This document shows, piece after piece, positions 34,800 through 46,800 of a stretch of DNA of 64,000 bases. How positions within the stretch are numbered: position 1 is the first letter of the stretch; every line of letters begins with the position of its first letter. The notes under the pieces were generated by a model. That model was not told the DNA's origin. It saw only the letters and a list, made by a program, of their open reading frames with translations, and made no database searches. Both the position numbers and the translations under genes were made by a program. The stretch comes from Channa striata (taxonomy: Eukaryota; Chordata; Actinopteri; Anabantiformes; Channidae), in the NCBI GenBank assembly GCA_033026295.1, contig CM065182.1:20706215-20770214 (forward strand), given 5' to 3'.

Positions 34800-36851
34800 A
34801 TGCCTTTCGGAAACACCCACAACAACTTCAAGCTCCACTATGAAACTGCGGAGGAGTTTCCTGACCTGTCCAAGCACAACAATCATATGGCCAAGGCCCT
34901 GACCAAGGAAATTTATGACAAACTCAGGGATAAGCAGACACCTAGTGGCTACACCTTGGATGATGTCATCCAGACTGGTGTCGACAACCCAGGTGAGGTC
35001 TAGATTAAAACCTCAATTTATTGATCAAAATCTTTTTATTAGTCGGAAAATCATTCAGACACTTACAAGGCCTCAGCAAATGAAGTCCGCACGATAACCC
35101 TCGATCACAGTGCACAGACGCTATCGATTCTTCTCATTTTTTGATTCCTGCTCTTGTAATTGCTCCCTCTCTTCAGGTCACCCCTTCATCATGACTGTTG
35201 GCTGCGTTGCTGGTGATGAGGAGTCCTATGAGGTCTTCAAGGATCTGCTGGACCCCGTCATCAGTGACCGTCATGGTGGATACAAACCCACTGACAAGCA
35301 CAGGACCGACCTGAACTTTGAGAACCTGAAGGTACAGTCCTCCAATCATCAACAAAGAGCTGATAACGCTATAGTTCACAGGGCAAAGACCCTAAAACTT
35401 TCAAATCCCTGGAGAAAACATATAGGATTTACTGCACAGAAAAGTCAGAGGCTAAACCAACCAGCAGACTGCATGATTCATTCATGATACTTTGTGACCT
35501 AAATATGTTGATATACATTTTTCATCAGGTAATCAAAGATGCTCATTTTGTTATTAGGGTGGAGATGATCTGGACCCCAACTATGTTCTGTCCAGCCGTG
35601 TTCGTACTGGCCGCAGCATCAAGGGATTCACCTTGCCCCCACACAACAGCCGTGGCGAGCGCAGAGCTATTGAGAGGCTGTCAATTGAGGGTAAGACGTT
35701 CAAAGCGTTAGCCAACGTGCAAAGGGTTTGACAGTCGACTAGGCCAAGAACAAAAAGGAAATTGTCATTGAAAGTGATGGTGGTGGACCTGCTAATTTCT
35801 GTAAATGGTTCCACTGCCCATGACTTTCTGGTAATATCTGTTGAAATATGTAATCTTACAAAGTCTCTCTCTGCAGCTTTGAACAGCCTGGATGGTGAGT
35901 TCAAGGGAAAGTACTATCCTCTGAAATCCATGACTGATGCCGAGCAGGAGCAGCTGATCGCCGATCACTTTCTGTTTGACAAGCCTGTCTCTCCCCTGCT
36001 GACCTGCGCCGGTATGGCCCGTGACTGGCCTGACGCCAGAGGAATCTGGTGAGTATGTTCGGTACAACCAGTAACTATAAGCATATTGCCTTTTTTAAAA
36101 TTTTTGTATTACTAGGAGTTTATGTTGATCCTTTGCATCCATCGTCATCCAGGCACAACGAAAACAAGACCTTCCTGGTCTGGGTGAATGAGGAGGATCA
36201 TCTCCGTGTGATCTCCATGCAGAAAGGTGGCAACATGAGAGAGGTCTTTAGGCGTTTCTGTGTTGGCCTGCAGAAGGTACACATTAATAACTAGTCAAAA
36301 AAGCCATAATTTAACTCATTGGACAGTAGTGAGGATTACGGTTGGATGTCCGTCTGACTCTCCTTGCTCCTTACCTGCCAGATTGAGGAGATCTTCAAGA
36401 AGCACAACCACGGCTTCATGTGGAACGAGCATCTTGGCTACATCCTGACCTGCCCCTCCAACCTGGGCACCGGCCTGCGTGGTGGCGTCCACGTCAAGCT
36501 GCCCAAGCTGAGCACACATGCAAAGTTTGAGGAGATCCTCACCAGGCTGCGCCTGCAGAAGCGTGGCACAGGTATGCACATACCCACCTGTGGATCAAGC
36601 GCGAGGATCTAGCCTTTACTGCATTCTGAACCACAATGTGTCCTCCTGTTTCTGTTCCCCTGTTGTCTTTAGGTGGTGTGGACACTGCCTCTGTGGGTGG
36701 TGTGTTTGACATCTCCAACGCTGACCGTCTGGGCTCATCTGAGGTGGAGCAGGTCCAGCTGGTAGTTGATGGTGTCAAGCTGATGGTTGAAATGGAGAAG
36801 AAGCTGGAGAAGGGAGAGGCCATTGACAGCATGATTCCCGCCCAGAAGTAA
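34800..36851 (+). CDS. ckm: Creatine kinase M-type, complete
   Basis: Cytosolic muscle kinase that transfers phosphate between ATP and creatine (MgATP + creatine = MgADP + phosphocreatine), usually as a dimer and partly bound at the M-line. Seven coding exons: 34800-34992, 35177-35331, 35558-35690, 35877-36048, 36153-36276, 36382-36571 and 36673-36851. They sum to 1146 nt, exactly 381 aa plus stop, the family's length. The start MPFGNTHNNFKL is typical. The phosphagen kinase N-domain is in exons 1-2, and the ATP-guanido domain begins near LSSRVRTGRS. The active-site signature CPSNLGTG has the reactive Cys at 283. The C-terminus GVKLMVEMEKKLEKGEAID is muscle/brain type, and no mitochondrial transit peptide is present. 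Splice sites are all GT/AG. The ckma or ckmb assignment cannot be made without synteny from other fish. Confidence 0.98.
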
Positions 36852-37170
36852 AGAGGGACAATTATGTTTTTCTCGTGACCATTCATGTGCAATCGAGCCA
36901 GCTGACGGGCGTGCAGAGGAAACAGCCGCTCACCTAGAGACTCTTGACTCTGCACATTTCTCTTGCCTCCTTCCAGCTTTTTAACTCCTCTGTGCTCCAT
37001 CCTGTCCTTTTTTTTTCACGTTCTCCTGTGTTGGTTGGTAACATCCTGGGATTGGCCTCCACTGAGCTGGGGATGCCTAGCAGACGTGGAGTCATCTACT
37101 TTTTGTTGTAAAAAGTAATGATAACTGAATCTGTTCACACTGTTCAATAAAAACGTGCCCCAATAAAAAA
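36852..37170 (+). terminator. ckm: ckm 3' UTR and poly(A) signal
   Basis: The 3' UTR follows the stop. AATAAA is at 37146-37151 with a second AATAAA near 37162, so cleavage is expected near 37170. The mark4 transcript runs towards it from the other side. Confidence 0.75.
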
Positions 37171-37324
37171 ATAAATTCATTGTTTTGGTTATTAATGCTG
37201 AGAAATTGGAAGACGTGAAGAATTCATTTCAGATCTTATAACACAAAAATGTTAGATGATCAAAAACTAATAACAAACACACTATTACTGTTTATGAAAT
37301 CCAGCAAAAGAAATGAAAGAAAAA

Positions 37325-40300
37325 AATGCCAACATCAGTGAATTTTATTAACCTTCAGCTCCATGTTCTTCTTCTATACCTCAACCACTGGATCTCAACT
37401 TACAGTTTGTCCCGAAGGGAGGAATTAAACAGTACAGTTTAAAATTACTCATACAGGCCAAACTGTGATTACATTTTACTTTTTTTTTTTGCATATAACA
37501 TCAACTGCTTCCAAAATCTGTTTGGAAATGACAGTGCATGTTAAATACTGAGCCCCTGGGGATCATAATACTGTCCCATCCACCATCACCATGTTATCAG
37601 ACCAGTGACACACTGTCTCTGTCTCTAAGTATTTACTCAACACAGAATTTCTCACAGTGGATTCCACCTTAGGACTATATTCATCCATTTTATACTAAGA
37701 TTGAGCTGTTTTACACAAGTTATTTGCTTTTTAGCCAGTTTTATTTCAATATTTTGAACTGAAATGCTTTGCAAACATCCTGATCCATATTCACTATCAG
37801 GAAACTAACATTATATTTCTATGGCTTGAATGCAACCAAGGGCTTTCAATGTGTCAAAGACGTACTGGAATGAGTTATAATTCAAGTTAAATAGAACCAG
37901 CAATAAAAATTGCTGTTTATTCCCAATGTCTTCACTGGACCTAAAAGTGAACATTTTTCTCACTGACTATAAGTTGTGATACGCTTTATAGCATATCTAC
38001 AAACGTCTCAGAACTCAGAAGCCCTCTTCAATCTGCTGCACCTATTCACTAGCAAACAAGATGCAGAGCAACAGCTGTATTTCACCTGAACCTTGCTGTT
38101 TTTTGTGAAAGGGTGGAGAAGGACCTGGCACTAGCACCATTTTCATTGTATCAATTCATGTCTAAAAACTGACTGTGCCTGCATTCCACGAAGCCTCTGA
38201 TCGAATGTGTGCATCATGTTTCTTTTTTTACCCTAGAACCCAAACTCTGACGTCATGCATGATTGCAGGGTGGTTTTGTTCCTCATTGTCACTGACAGAA
38301 ACTGCTTTAAACTATAATTACTTCCCTTGCTCTAGCTATAAATAAACCTTGAGCTCTAAGATATATACTATATTCATATATTTTATATACAGCCATCAAC
38401 TGACTGATATAAATCCTGTTTTTTAATGATATTATTCTAAAAAATAAATAAAGTACCTGTGCAAATATCCACAAATTGAAGTGTTTCACATTTAAGACAT
38501 TGGCGCCCTCCAGTGGCTAGATCTGGGTATTACCTACACAGGTACACTGGAAGGAGCTGATTCAAGTCAAAACAAAGTGCATTGAGGTCTATATTATATA
38601 ATGCTAATATACACCACAATGAGAGATGTCCAGGGAGAGGACAAGGACAGCCGTCTGGTATCCATATCGGTTTCTGCATCTCACCCTAAGGTGGAGAACA
38701 GGTCGAAACCGGCCTCCCCTGTCAGGCTCCATTAAACAGCGCACACCATATGGGACTGATGCCATACATGGCTTGACAACGTGACAGTGTGGACGATGGC
38801 AAAAGCGTTCCCCTAATTTAAGGAAACACGGTCTCAGACGCAGCGCCGAGGAAAGCCACACGCTCATTGTGATGACAGAATAAAGTACGCTGGTACGTGT
38901 GGACAGCCTTACTGTTGAACGTGGAGAGTTTGGATGGAGAGATTATGATGGGTGGGAAAGGCAATGAGAGTGGGGTAGGAAGGTGTTTTGGGTCACCATG
39001 AGCAAAGCCACAACTGAGAGATAGTATTAACAGTTAGTCAGCAGCCAAACAACATGATCTCTGTAGCCTACGTAAATATCACAGTACATTATTCACTAAA
39101 AACAGGGAGGGAGAATAGAAAGCTTTCTCACTTTTTTCTGTATCTTTTTTAAAACATTAAATAAGTACTGTATGAAGGCGCTGGGGGTTATTCACTTTAA
39201 AGGCAACTGGACTGACAGAAGAAAACACTGTCCGCACTGCCTTCACCGTGTCTCTTCTAGATTTGGAGCACTCCCTGTGATCCCCACAGCCCACAGTCAC
39301 CAGTAATGAACAGACCAGTTTATATATCGTGCCACAACAAGAAGAGGATGGACACTTGGAAGTGTGTGTTTCTCTGTGTGTGGTGGTGATGCTGTAATCT
39401 GAGAGGTTTTGCTGCTTGGCTGATCCCCTTTTGGTGTTTCCCAATGACATACTGAGATGATGACTGAAGAGAGATCACATGGCACAGAATACAGTAGTAG
39501 TAGACGACTGGCTGCTTTCGAGGGCGAGGTTGGCACATTTGTAGCTCAGCCTTGTATGAACCTCACCTTGAAAGATTTCAACACTTTAGGGCTTTGAGTT
39601 AGAAAGGTTTTCTCAGGGATGTGTCACTGCTGTTGTGTCCTCAGTACAATGCTTTGGAAAAAAAAGGTAGAGGGTGGACACATGATGGGGGCTGGAAAAT
39701 CCAAATGCTCTTAAAACCGTGAACAAGTTTTGAAGTCACTGACCTGCACTGATGGGTGATGAATCCAGCCAATCAGAGAAGGGCATGTCTGCAAGTTGAT
39801 GCTTAACAGTATCTACATGTGCATTTACTTACAGTAGATGACAATGAATGAAAATTATAATTTGTCTGTTAGTAGACTTCATCACATATGCTGAATTGGC
39901 TTAATGTTGCAGATGCAACAACAATATGAATATAAAATGCAGTATGACTGCACCGTAAGATTCTCCCATTTTTGGTGTGTAAAAATTTAGCAAATAGATT
40001 TATCTCTTAATGTATTTTATCTACAATTTAGTTTCAGTTTGGCTTGTGCAGAAAACTGTGAGGCGCAGTCACTGTACTCGCTCTCAGCCATCCTCTGATT
40101 GGCTTTTTTAATCACCTCAGCATCTGACTGGCTGTTTCAAAGGTCTGTAAACCCTGCGCCTATTGACCTTAATCCAGTGCAGTCGTCATTGCTATATGTA
40201 CGTGAACCAAAGTGGAGCAAGCCTTTGCAGCTGCTTCTCTCGTCAGTGAGCGGCCCTCTCCACGTTTGCGCATGTTATTGTCCCGAGGTGATGAAAAGTC

Positions 40301-40652
40301 AGTAATTATCATCCGCGAGGAGAAAAAAAACAAAAGAACAGTCTACGTGAAGGTGGCAAATAAGAAAACTGTTTAAAAAAAAAGGACTGGCTTGTCAATG
40401 TGTGACACAAGAGATCATGAGACACAGTTTTTCTGTAGTGGTGACAGTGAGAGTGGGTAAAAACAATGATCAGAGCAATAAATAACAAAATAAAGAGTCA
40501 TTATGGCTAGAGTAGCAATAAAAAATATTTAACTAGGCTCTGTCTGATCCATGTCCAATGGGTGCAGTAGCTCAGTGAAGTAGCAGGCTGAGCTGGCTGG
40601 GTTGATTCAGGGGTGGGGTTGGGGGGGTTTGTTGCCACAGCTTATGTGACTA

Positions 40653-40683
<31 letters not shown>

Positions 40684-40822
40684 ATGTGCAGGGGTGGTGG
40701 TGGTGGTCATGAAAGAGACAGAAGGAGAAGTCTTTTTTTGTTGGGTCCAGCCCCTTGGCCTTTCTCTGCTTTTTTTTTTTGGGAATTCTAATATGTCCAT
40801 CCCCACCTCTCTGTCTGCACAA

Positions 40823-40853
<31 letters not shown>

Positions 40854-40899
40854 CTCAGTCACACAAAAACACACACTCAGTTGCAAACACACCCTCTGT
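37325..40899 (-). other. mark4: mark4 3' UTR (predicted) with poly(A) signal
   Basis: Minus-strand AATAAA at 37349-37344 is followed in the transcript sense by a U/GU-rich stretch, so the message may extend about 3.5 kb beyond the stop to about 37325. Nearer signals (for example RC of TTTATT near 37916) would give shorter forms. The UTR holds TG and CA dinucleotide tracts at 40651-40684 and 40822-40848. No other gene was recognised in it; frames in this span are not supported. Confidence 0.5.
40651..40848. repeat. Paired TG and CA microsatellites in the mark4 3' UTR
   Basis: A (TG)n tract with two interruptions is at 40651-40684 and a (CA)n tract at 40822-40848, about 140 nt apart. They are complementary to each other within one transcript. 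Confidence 0.9.
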
Positions 40900-43800
40900 T
40901 CAAAGTTCAAGGTCCTTGGAGATTTGGGTGGCAATGTCCCGAAAAGCTAGTGGTGCCCCCCAGAGACGTGTGTAGCGCACCCCGTTAGAAGTCTCGGAGT
41001 TGCCCGTGGAAAGATGGCACACCTCGGCCTCGAAAGTCACCCGGCCCCCCGCCACGCCATGGGTGCAGGAGAGCAGAAAGGGGCCGGCGTGATGGACCTG
41101 GCAGCCACATCCCAGCGCTGCCTCCCGCAGAGCCAGTACCACCTCTGCAGGGTCCCGCCGCCCACCGCCTCTCAGATCCCAGCCACGTCCGATGGCCCGG
41201 GGCTCGGACGCTTTTTGATACCCAGGTAGATGGCAACTAGGGCGACGAGGAAGAAACAGAAAAAAGTTCAGCTATGGCTGCTAGTAGTCAACCCATGAGC
41301 CAAACTTTAAAAAACCGCTGTCAACGCAGCTCGAACACATTTACTGACCTTGTGAGCGCAAATCTCCTGATTCCCTCAGATTCATTTGTGACCCTGTTGA
41401 ACAAACAGCCAGAGTCACAACTATTCCACCGATTCCAGGCCTTATGAACAACTGACAACTCTCAGATGAGATGGCAATCCGCAGTAGATACGAAAGCGAG
41501 TGTCAACAACAAGCATGTGATGTGCAGGACAGTCGCTCCTCCATTTATAGGCACTTGTTTTTTTCCACTCACAATTTAAAAAAGCATGCAGGTATATAGT
41601 TTGACTTCCAGTGACTTCTGGGACATTCTGACACATTCTCCCCTGTTCCCAGCAAAATATGAAATTACATTCAATACCTTTTATGCCATCAACCAAAATC
41701 AAAACATCCATTCTAAGGGAGTTATTAGGGTGATAATAGAGTAAACGACTCATTATATCCAGTCTCTACTGACAATGACACTAATCCTGAAACAAAAATA
41801 TGAAAACAAAAATCAAACAAATCATACATGATTGCAACCATGCTTGAAACCAAGTGTGAGAGACTTTGGACAGTGTGATGTTGTACACAATCTGTAATTC
41901 ATATATAGAAGTATGAAAAAGTCAGGCAGGCATTCGTGGTCTGGAGCAAATTCCCACGCGACCAGGCAGACAAATGGGACAGCACAAGCAGACAAGAAAA
42001 AAGCGAGACATGGGAACTTACTAACTGTTTTTGATCCTTGTGGAAGAGTACAACCCGAGACTGATTTGTTTGAGCCCTGGCGCTTGGATGGGTCAAGGTT
42101 GACCCTGATGCAATGACAGGGAAAAGCAGAAGATAAAGAGGAAATACAGGGTTAGAGCAGGGGGGTCGGGGAGGAAGAGAGATTATAATTGAGTCACAGG
42201 AGAGCGAGTGGTGGAAAAGAGCGCAGCACAGGAGCTGATTGGCAAGGATAAAGCTGAGGTTTGATAAGATTAGACATGTGTGATTATGACGACTGGGAGG
42301 GAGAGGGGAGCAGAGGATAATCCATGGCCACAGAAGAGCTTGCCAAAAGGCCTGGCAGATCCAAACCAAGGCTGTGCAGAACCTCACAACAACTAAGTGC
42401 ATGCTAAACAATTTCTATCATATCCTGAATGTGTTCTCCTAGGTTTGATTTAAGGTAAATAAAAAGGCAACTGCTAAAAGAAAGAGGGAATGAAAATATT
42501 AGAAGCAACCAAATAAAAGGACTACAATCAGCATCATACTGCCCCTAGAGTATATTATACAGCATCTGGGACCCCCAGATAAAATAAAATCTAAGCAAAG
42601 ATCGAGGCAACTAATAATCTCAGCTGGATCCTGCAACTAAAATACAAAAAAATGAACTCACTCGTCATCCGAGTGAAATACGTAGCTATTAGATACACTA
42701 AAGCACCTGTAGTTTAAGGACTGACATTAATTTGAATGAGGGAGCTACATATTGACTGTCTTGCAGAGAGTTAATTATGAAACTTAATATCACTCATATC
42801 TGCTTCAGTGCTTCAGTTTTGTCCCAATGATGGTACCAGTATTGAGCATTAGGCCCAGTCCTGTACTTGTACTCTTACTCATAAAACTTCTTGATACTGT
42901 GCCCAATACAAAGTTACCCTCCAATATTTAATATTATCCAACAATAATAATATTATTAGGAACAACATGTATAGCATATAGAATGCTATGTGAAGTTCTC
43001 TTTGTTTTATTTCACAATCTTTTCATTTAAGTCCTGAATATTTATCCAAATTTTACACTAATGTAACTGTGATAATGTATTTACCTGCGAGTGAGTTTCG
43101 AGGTCAGCTTGGTGAAGAGGTTGGATGTGGCCCTGGTGCGGGCATGAGGCAGGGGGCTTGCATCATGGTGCGACAAGGTGGGCGATGTGGGTGGGGCCGA
43201 GTAAACCGGGGGGCCACGGTCCCTCAGCTGTCCCCCGTGAAAGGTGCTGCGGATTGTGGAGCCTCGGGTCAGGCGGCATCGATCTGTAGAGGAGGAGGAC
43301 GAAGCAGCTCCAGCTCCAGCAATACTGACCGTGGAGGGAGATGCTGCAGGCATGCGATGGCCCAGGGAGCTGCAGAGGAAAAAGGGACACGATAAAATGA
43401 TTTAGTTTTCAGTTAGCTTGTATAAATACTTTGTTTTGATAAACTTCCATGTTCCATAGATTTAGCTTAAACCTTCATTTTATTGTCTAAAAAGCCTTTA
43501 GTGTTCCTTCTGTCTGAAGGCTACAAGTTTTAAAAAAATAGATAAATAGAGTTGTAGTCAGAAAGGATTAACTAGACGGCAGAGGCCGCTGCTATCATAA
43601 TGCCCAACTCTTGAGTGTCAGCAGTTGAGTTGTATAGTGGGGTAATGCAGATGAATGGCTTTGACAAGATTTTGACATATCAAGTTTCGTCTATAGTGTG
43701 TCCTTAAATGTTACGTGAGCAGAATGTATGTCAAAAGCAGAATCGTTACCAGGATATTTCATGCAGATGTAGCTATTTTGAAGTATGATCTATGAACAGT

Positions 43801-46800
43801 CAAACCCTCTATTTGAATTTGACAATACAGGCTTAACGTTAGTAGAACTAAAACTGAGCCGGCGAGTTTCCAAGGCACAAAATGTACTAGGGAGTTCTAT
43901 TTCTGATTTTCACACATCCTCCTAACAAGAGAGCCAGTGAAGGTGACAGCTGCTACCTCTTCAAGTAAATAGTATCACACTAAATAACACGAGCACCCAT
44001 CTTAAACCTAACCTTCAATGTAGGATTTTAGCATTTAACCAGGTCAATACAATTTGTGCTGATGCTGGTTCAAAAAATACTTTGTAGCAGTACCACTGAA
44101 GAATCACATTTTAGCTATGAAAGACCCACACAAGCAAACAGAAATATTAAAAACACTACCTGTTGTCTTTGCCATTCTGTAGGAGAGAGTGTCTGTCAGC
44201 GCCTGAGCGGTCTGTGCACACGTATGTATTCCGGCGTGTCATGGCGCTTCCAGGAATGTTATTCTGCAGAGAGAAGAATAAGGAGCCAGACGTTAGGTAA
44301 GACCCATTGATATTCAGTGGAGCGAAGTCAACAACACATCAGTCGAGTGTCACATTCGGCATAAACAGGGACCAAGTTGTTTTAAAATGTGAAAAGTAGT
44401 ATCACAACTGAGAACAGGTTATGTTGGTATGTCACAAACTCATATTTATCTATAGTTTGGGTTTAAATCAGTGGATGAGTTGAACAATAAATAATAATAA
44501 TAAAGAACTATCAAGAATAGATGAGAGTTGTATATATTTAGCTATAGAACAAATACATTTTAATATAAGATAATTGGCTTGCTTTTAAAGCCACCAAAAA
44601 GTTCAAATGTTTCTGAAACTAAATCTAAATGAAAGTCCATAGTACAGGTAAATAGAGCTAGGAGGATGTAACCACAAAGTTTAATAAAAGAAACCAAGAG
44701 CTGTATGTGATTTAAAAAAAAATCAGATGCTATTGACGTATTAGGTCACTGGTCAAAAGACGCTTTACGTGCCGTGGCCAAAGTGGCAAAGAAAAACTGG
44801 TTAAATGATTAAACATCTCAAAAGCTCTTGTTGACATATCATTGCATTCTCAGACAACTCGTCACTGTCTGTCAACTGTCAAGTCACTGTCAAGTCCTGA
44901 GGTAAAAACATCTGTGCAACATCAGCCAAGTTGTTTCCCACAGGGCACAACACATCTGATGAAAACCGGCTTAAAATCACGCATGAACCTCATTGGAAAG
45001 ATCCACGTTAATCTAATGCCTCGAGAACTTCACCTGAGAATCACCATCTCTTCTCTATCTGGCAGAGGAAGTGATTCCCTTACCGTGGTGGCAGTCATGT
45101 CTTTGCGGCGGTCCGGGATCTCGGACTTGTTGGGATTATTGGCGCTGCTGACCATTGGGCTGGAGGGAGGGAGGCTGTGACTCCCCATAACGCTACAACT
45201 AGCCTTACGTGAAGGCATTCGGCCCTCCCGCAGCTCCCGGTCGCCTGTGCTGGTCGGGCTCCGTTTGGGGTGCATGACGGGCATGGAAGGCCCGCCTTTG
45301 TTGTGGAGGACAGCAGAGCACAGACACACAGAGACTCATATAAGGAATATTCTGCAAATATAGCAGGATATGCACGATAGAACTGTCAGAAGCAGCTAGT
45401 TGCAGCCTGATGTTATAACCAACGTCAGACGCAACTGGACTATTTTTTAATCATGCGACTTCAGAGAGACAAAATTTTGATTTTGTATAAAAACAGACAA
45501 GTATTACCAGTTGACTGAATCACTATTAAACATTATTTAATTTTTTAATTTTCTATTATGCTGTATATAATAATGTAAAATTCTCTGACAAGAATCTGTA
45601 ACTATAACGCAGAGTTATTTTCGGAGTGAGAAAAGAGACTCACAGAAGTCACTGTGTCGTCGCTGCCTGTGGTAGGTGGAGGCACTGCGCTGCGTCTTGC
45701 TATGTGAAGAGGAGGTGGAGGAGGAGGAGGAGCCAGTGGCTGAGGAGTGCTTGTTGGTCCCGTTGGTGATGGGGCTTGGTCGAACCCTTGCCAGGGACAG
45801 GGTACTAGCTGTGCGTGTCTCACTTCCTTCCTGTAAAACCACAAGTGGGGCTCAATATTATGTTTCACAGAACTGTCAGCTATTCAATGTCTTCTTTGAA
45901 TGATGCTTGAATAACCGTACTTGTGGTAAGGTGAGTAAGAAGTATCCATATAGAAATAATTTGATTGACCTACAACATATACGACTCACTGAGTACTCTC
46001 ATGTGTTCACCTGTTCAACTAATTAATAACACAAATCTTTAATCAGCCAATCGCAGGCAGCAACTCGTGCGTGCATTTTAGCATGTAGATGTTGAGAAGA
46101 CGATCTCCTGAAGTTCAAACCAAACATCAGAAGGTGACTTTGATGACTCAGAACATAGAAGGACTGTTGGTCTGACTATTTCAGAAACGGATGATCTGCT
46201 GGGATTTTCGCACACAACCATCTCTTTACAGAGGATGGTCTGAACAAGAGAAAATATCCAGTGAGTGGAAATTCTCTGGGCGATAATACCTTACATAATA
46301 CCACAACAGGTACCACTTTTGCCAGCCAAGAACAGGAAGACTGAGTTTACAATTCACAAGGGCACAGCAAAATTAGACAGTAGAAGATTGGAAAAATATT
46401 GCTTGGTCTGGTGAGTCTCGATGTCTGCTGCAACGTCCAGATGCAGGATCAACAACCACATGAAAGCATGGATCCACCCTGCCTTCTGTACACGGTTCAG
46501 GCTGCTGCTGGTAGTCTACTGGTGTTGGGGGATATTTTCGTGGCTCACTTTGGACCCCTTAGTTCATACTGAGCATGTTAGAAATGCTCCAGCCTCCCTG
46601 TGTGTTGTTGCTCAGCCATGTCTTTATGACCCCAGAGTAGCCATTTTTCTAATGCACCACCACAAACCGTTTAGCTGATTTAAATTGTTTATTTCGTAGA
46701 TTCAACAAGGTGCTGAATCTATGCTACAAAGAATTACGGCAGTTATTGAGGGCAAAACCGGAGGGCAACCATTAAACATGGGGTTAACAGTGCAGCATTT

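Noticed and set aside
40607..40988. Several overlapping frames with His/Thr or Cys/Val runs
   Set aside because: They are translations of TG/CA microsatellites in the mark4 3' UTR.
41899..42411. Minus-strand open frame of 170 codons
   Set aside because: Only the 83 nt at 42104-42022 are credible, as the mark4 cassette exon and in another reading; the rest is intron.
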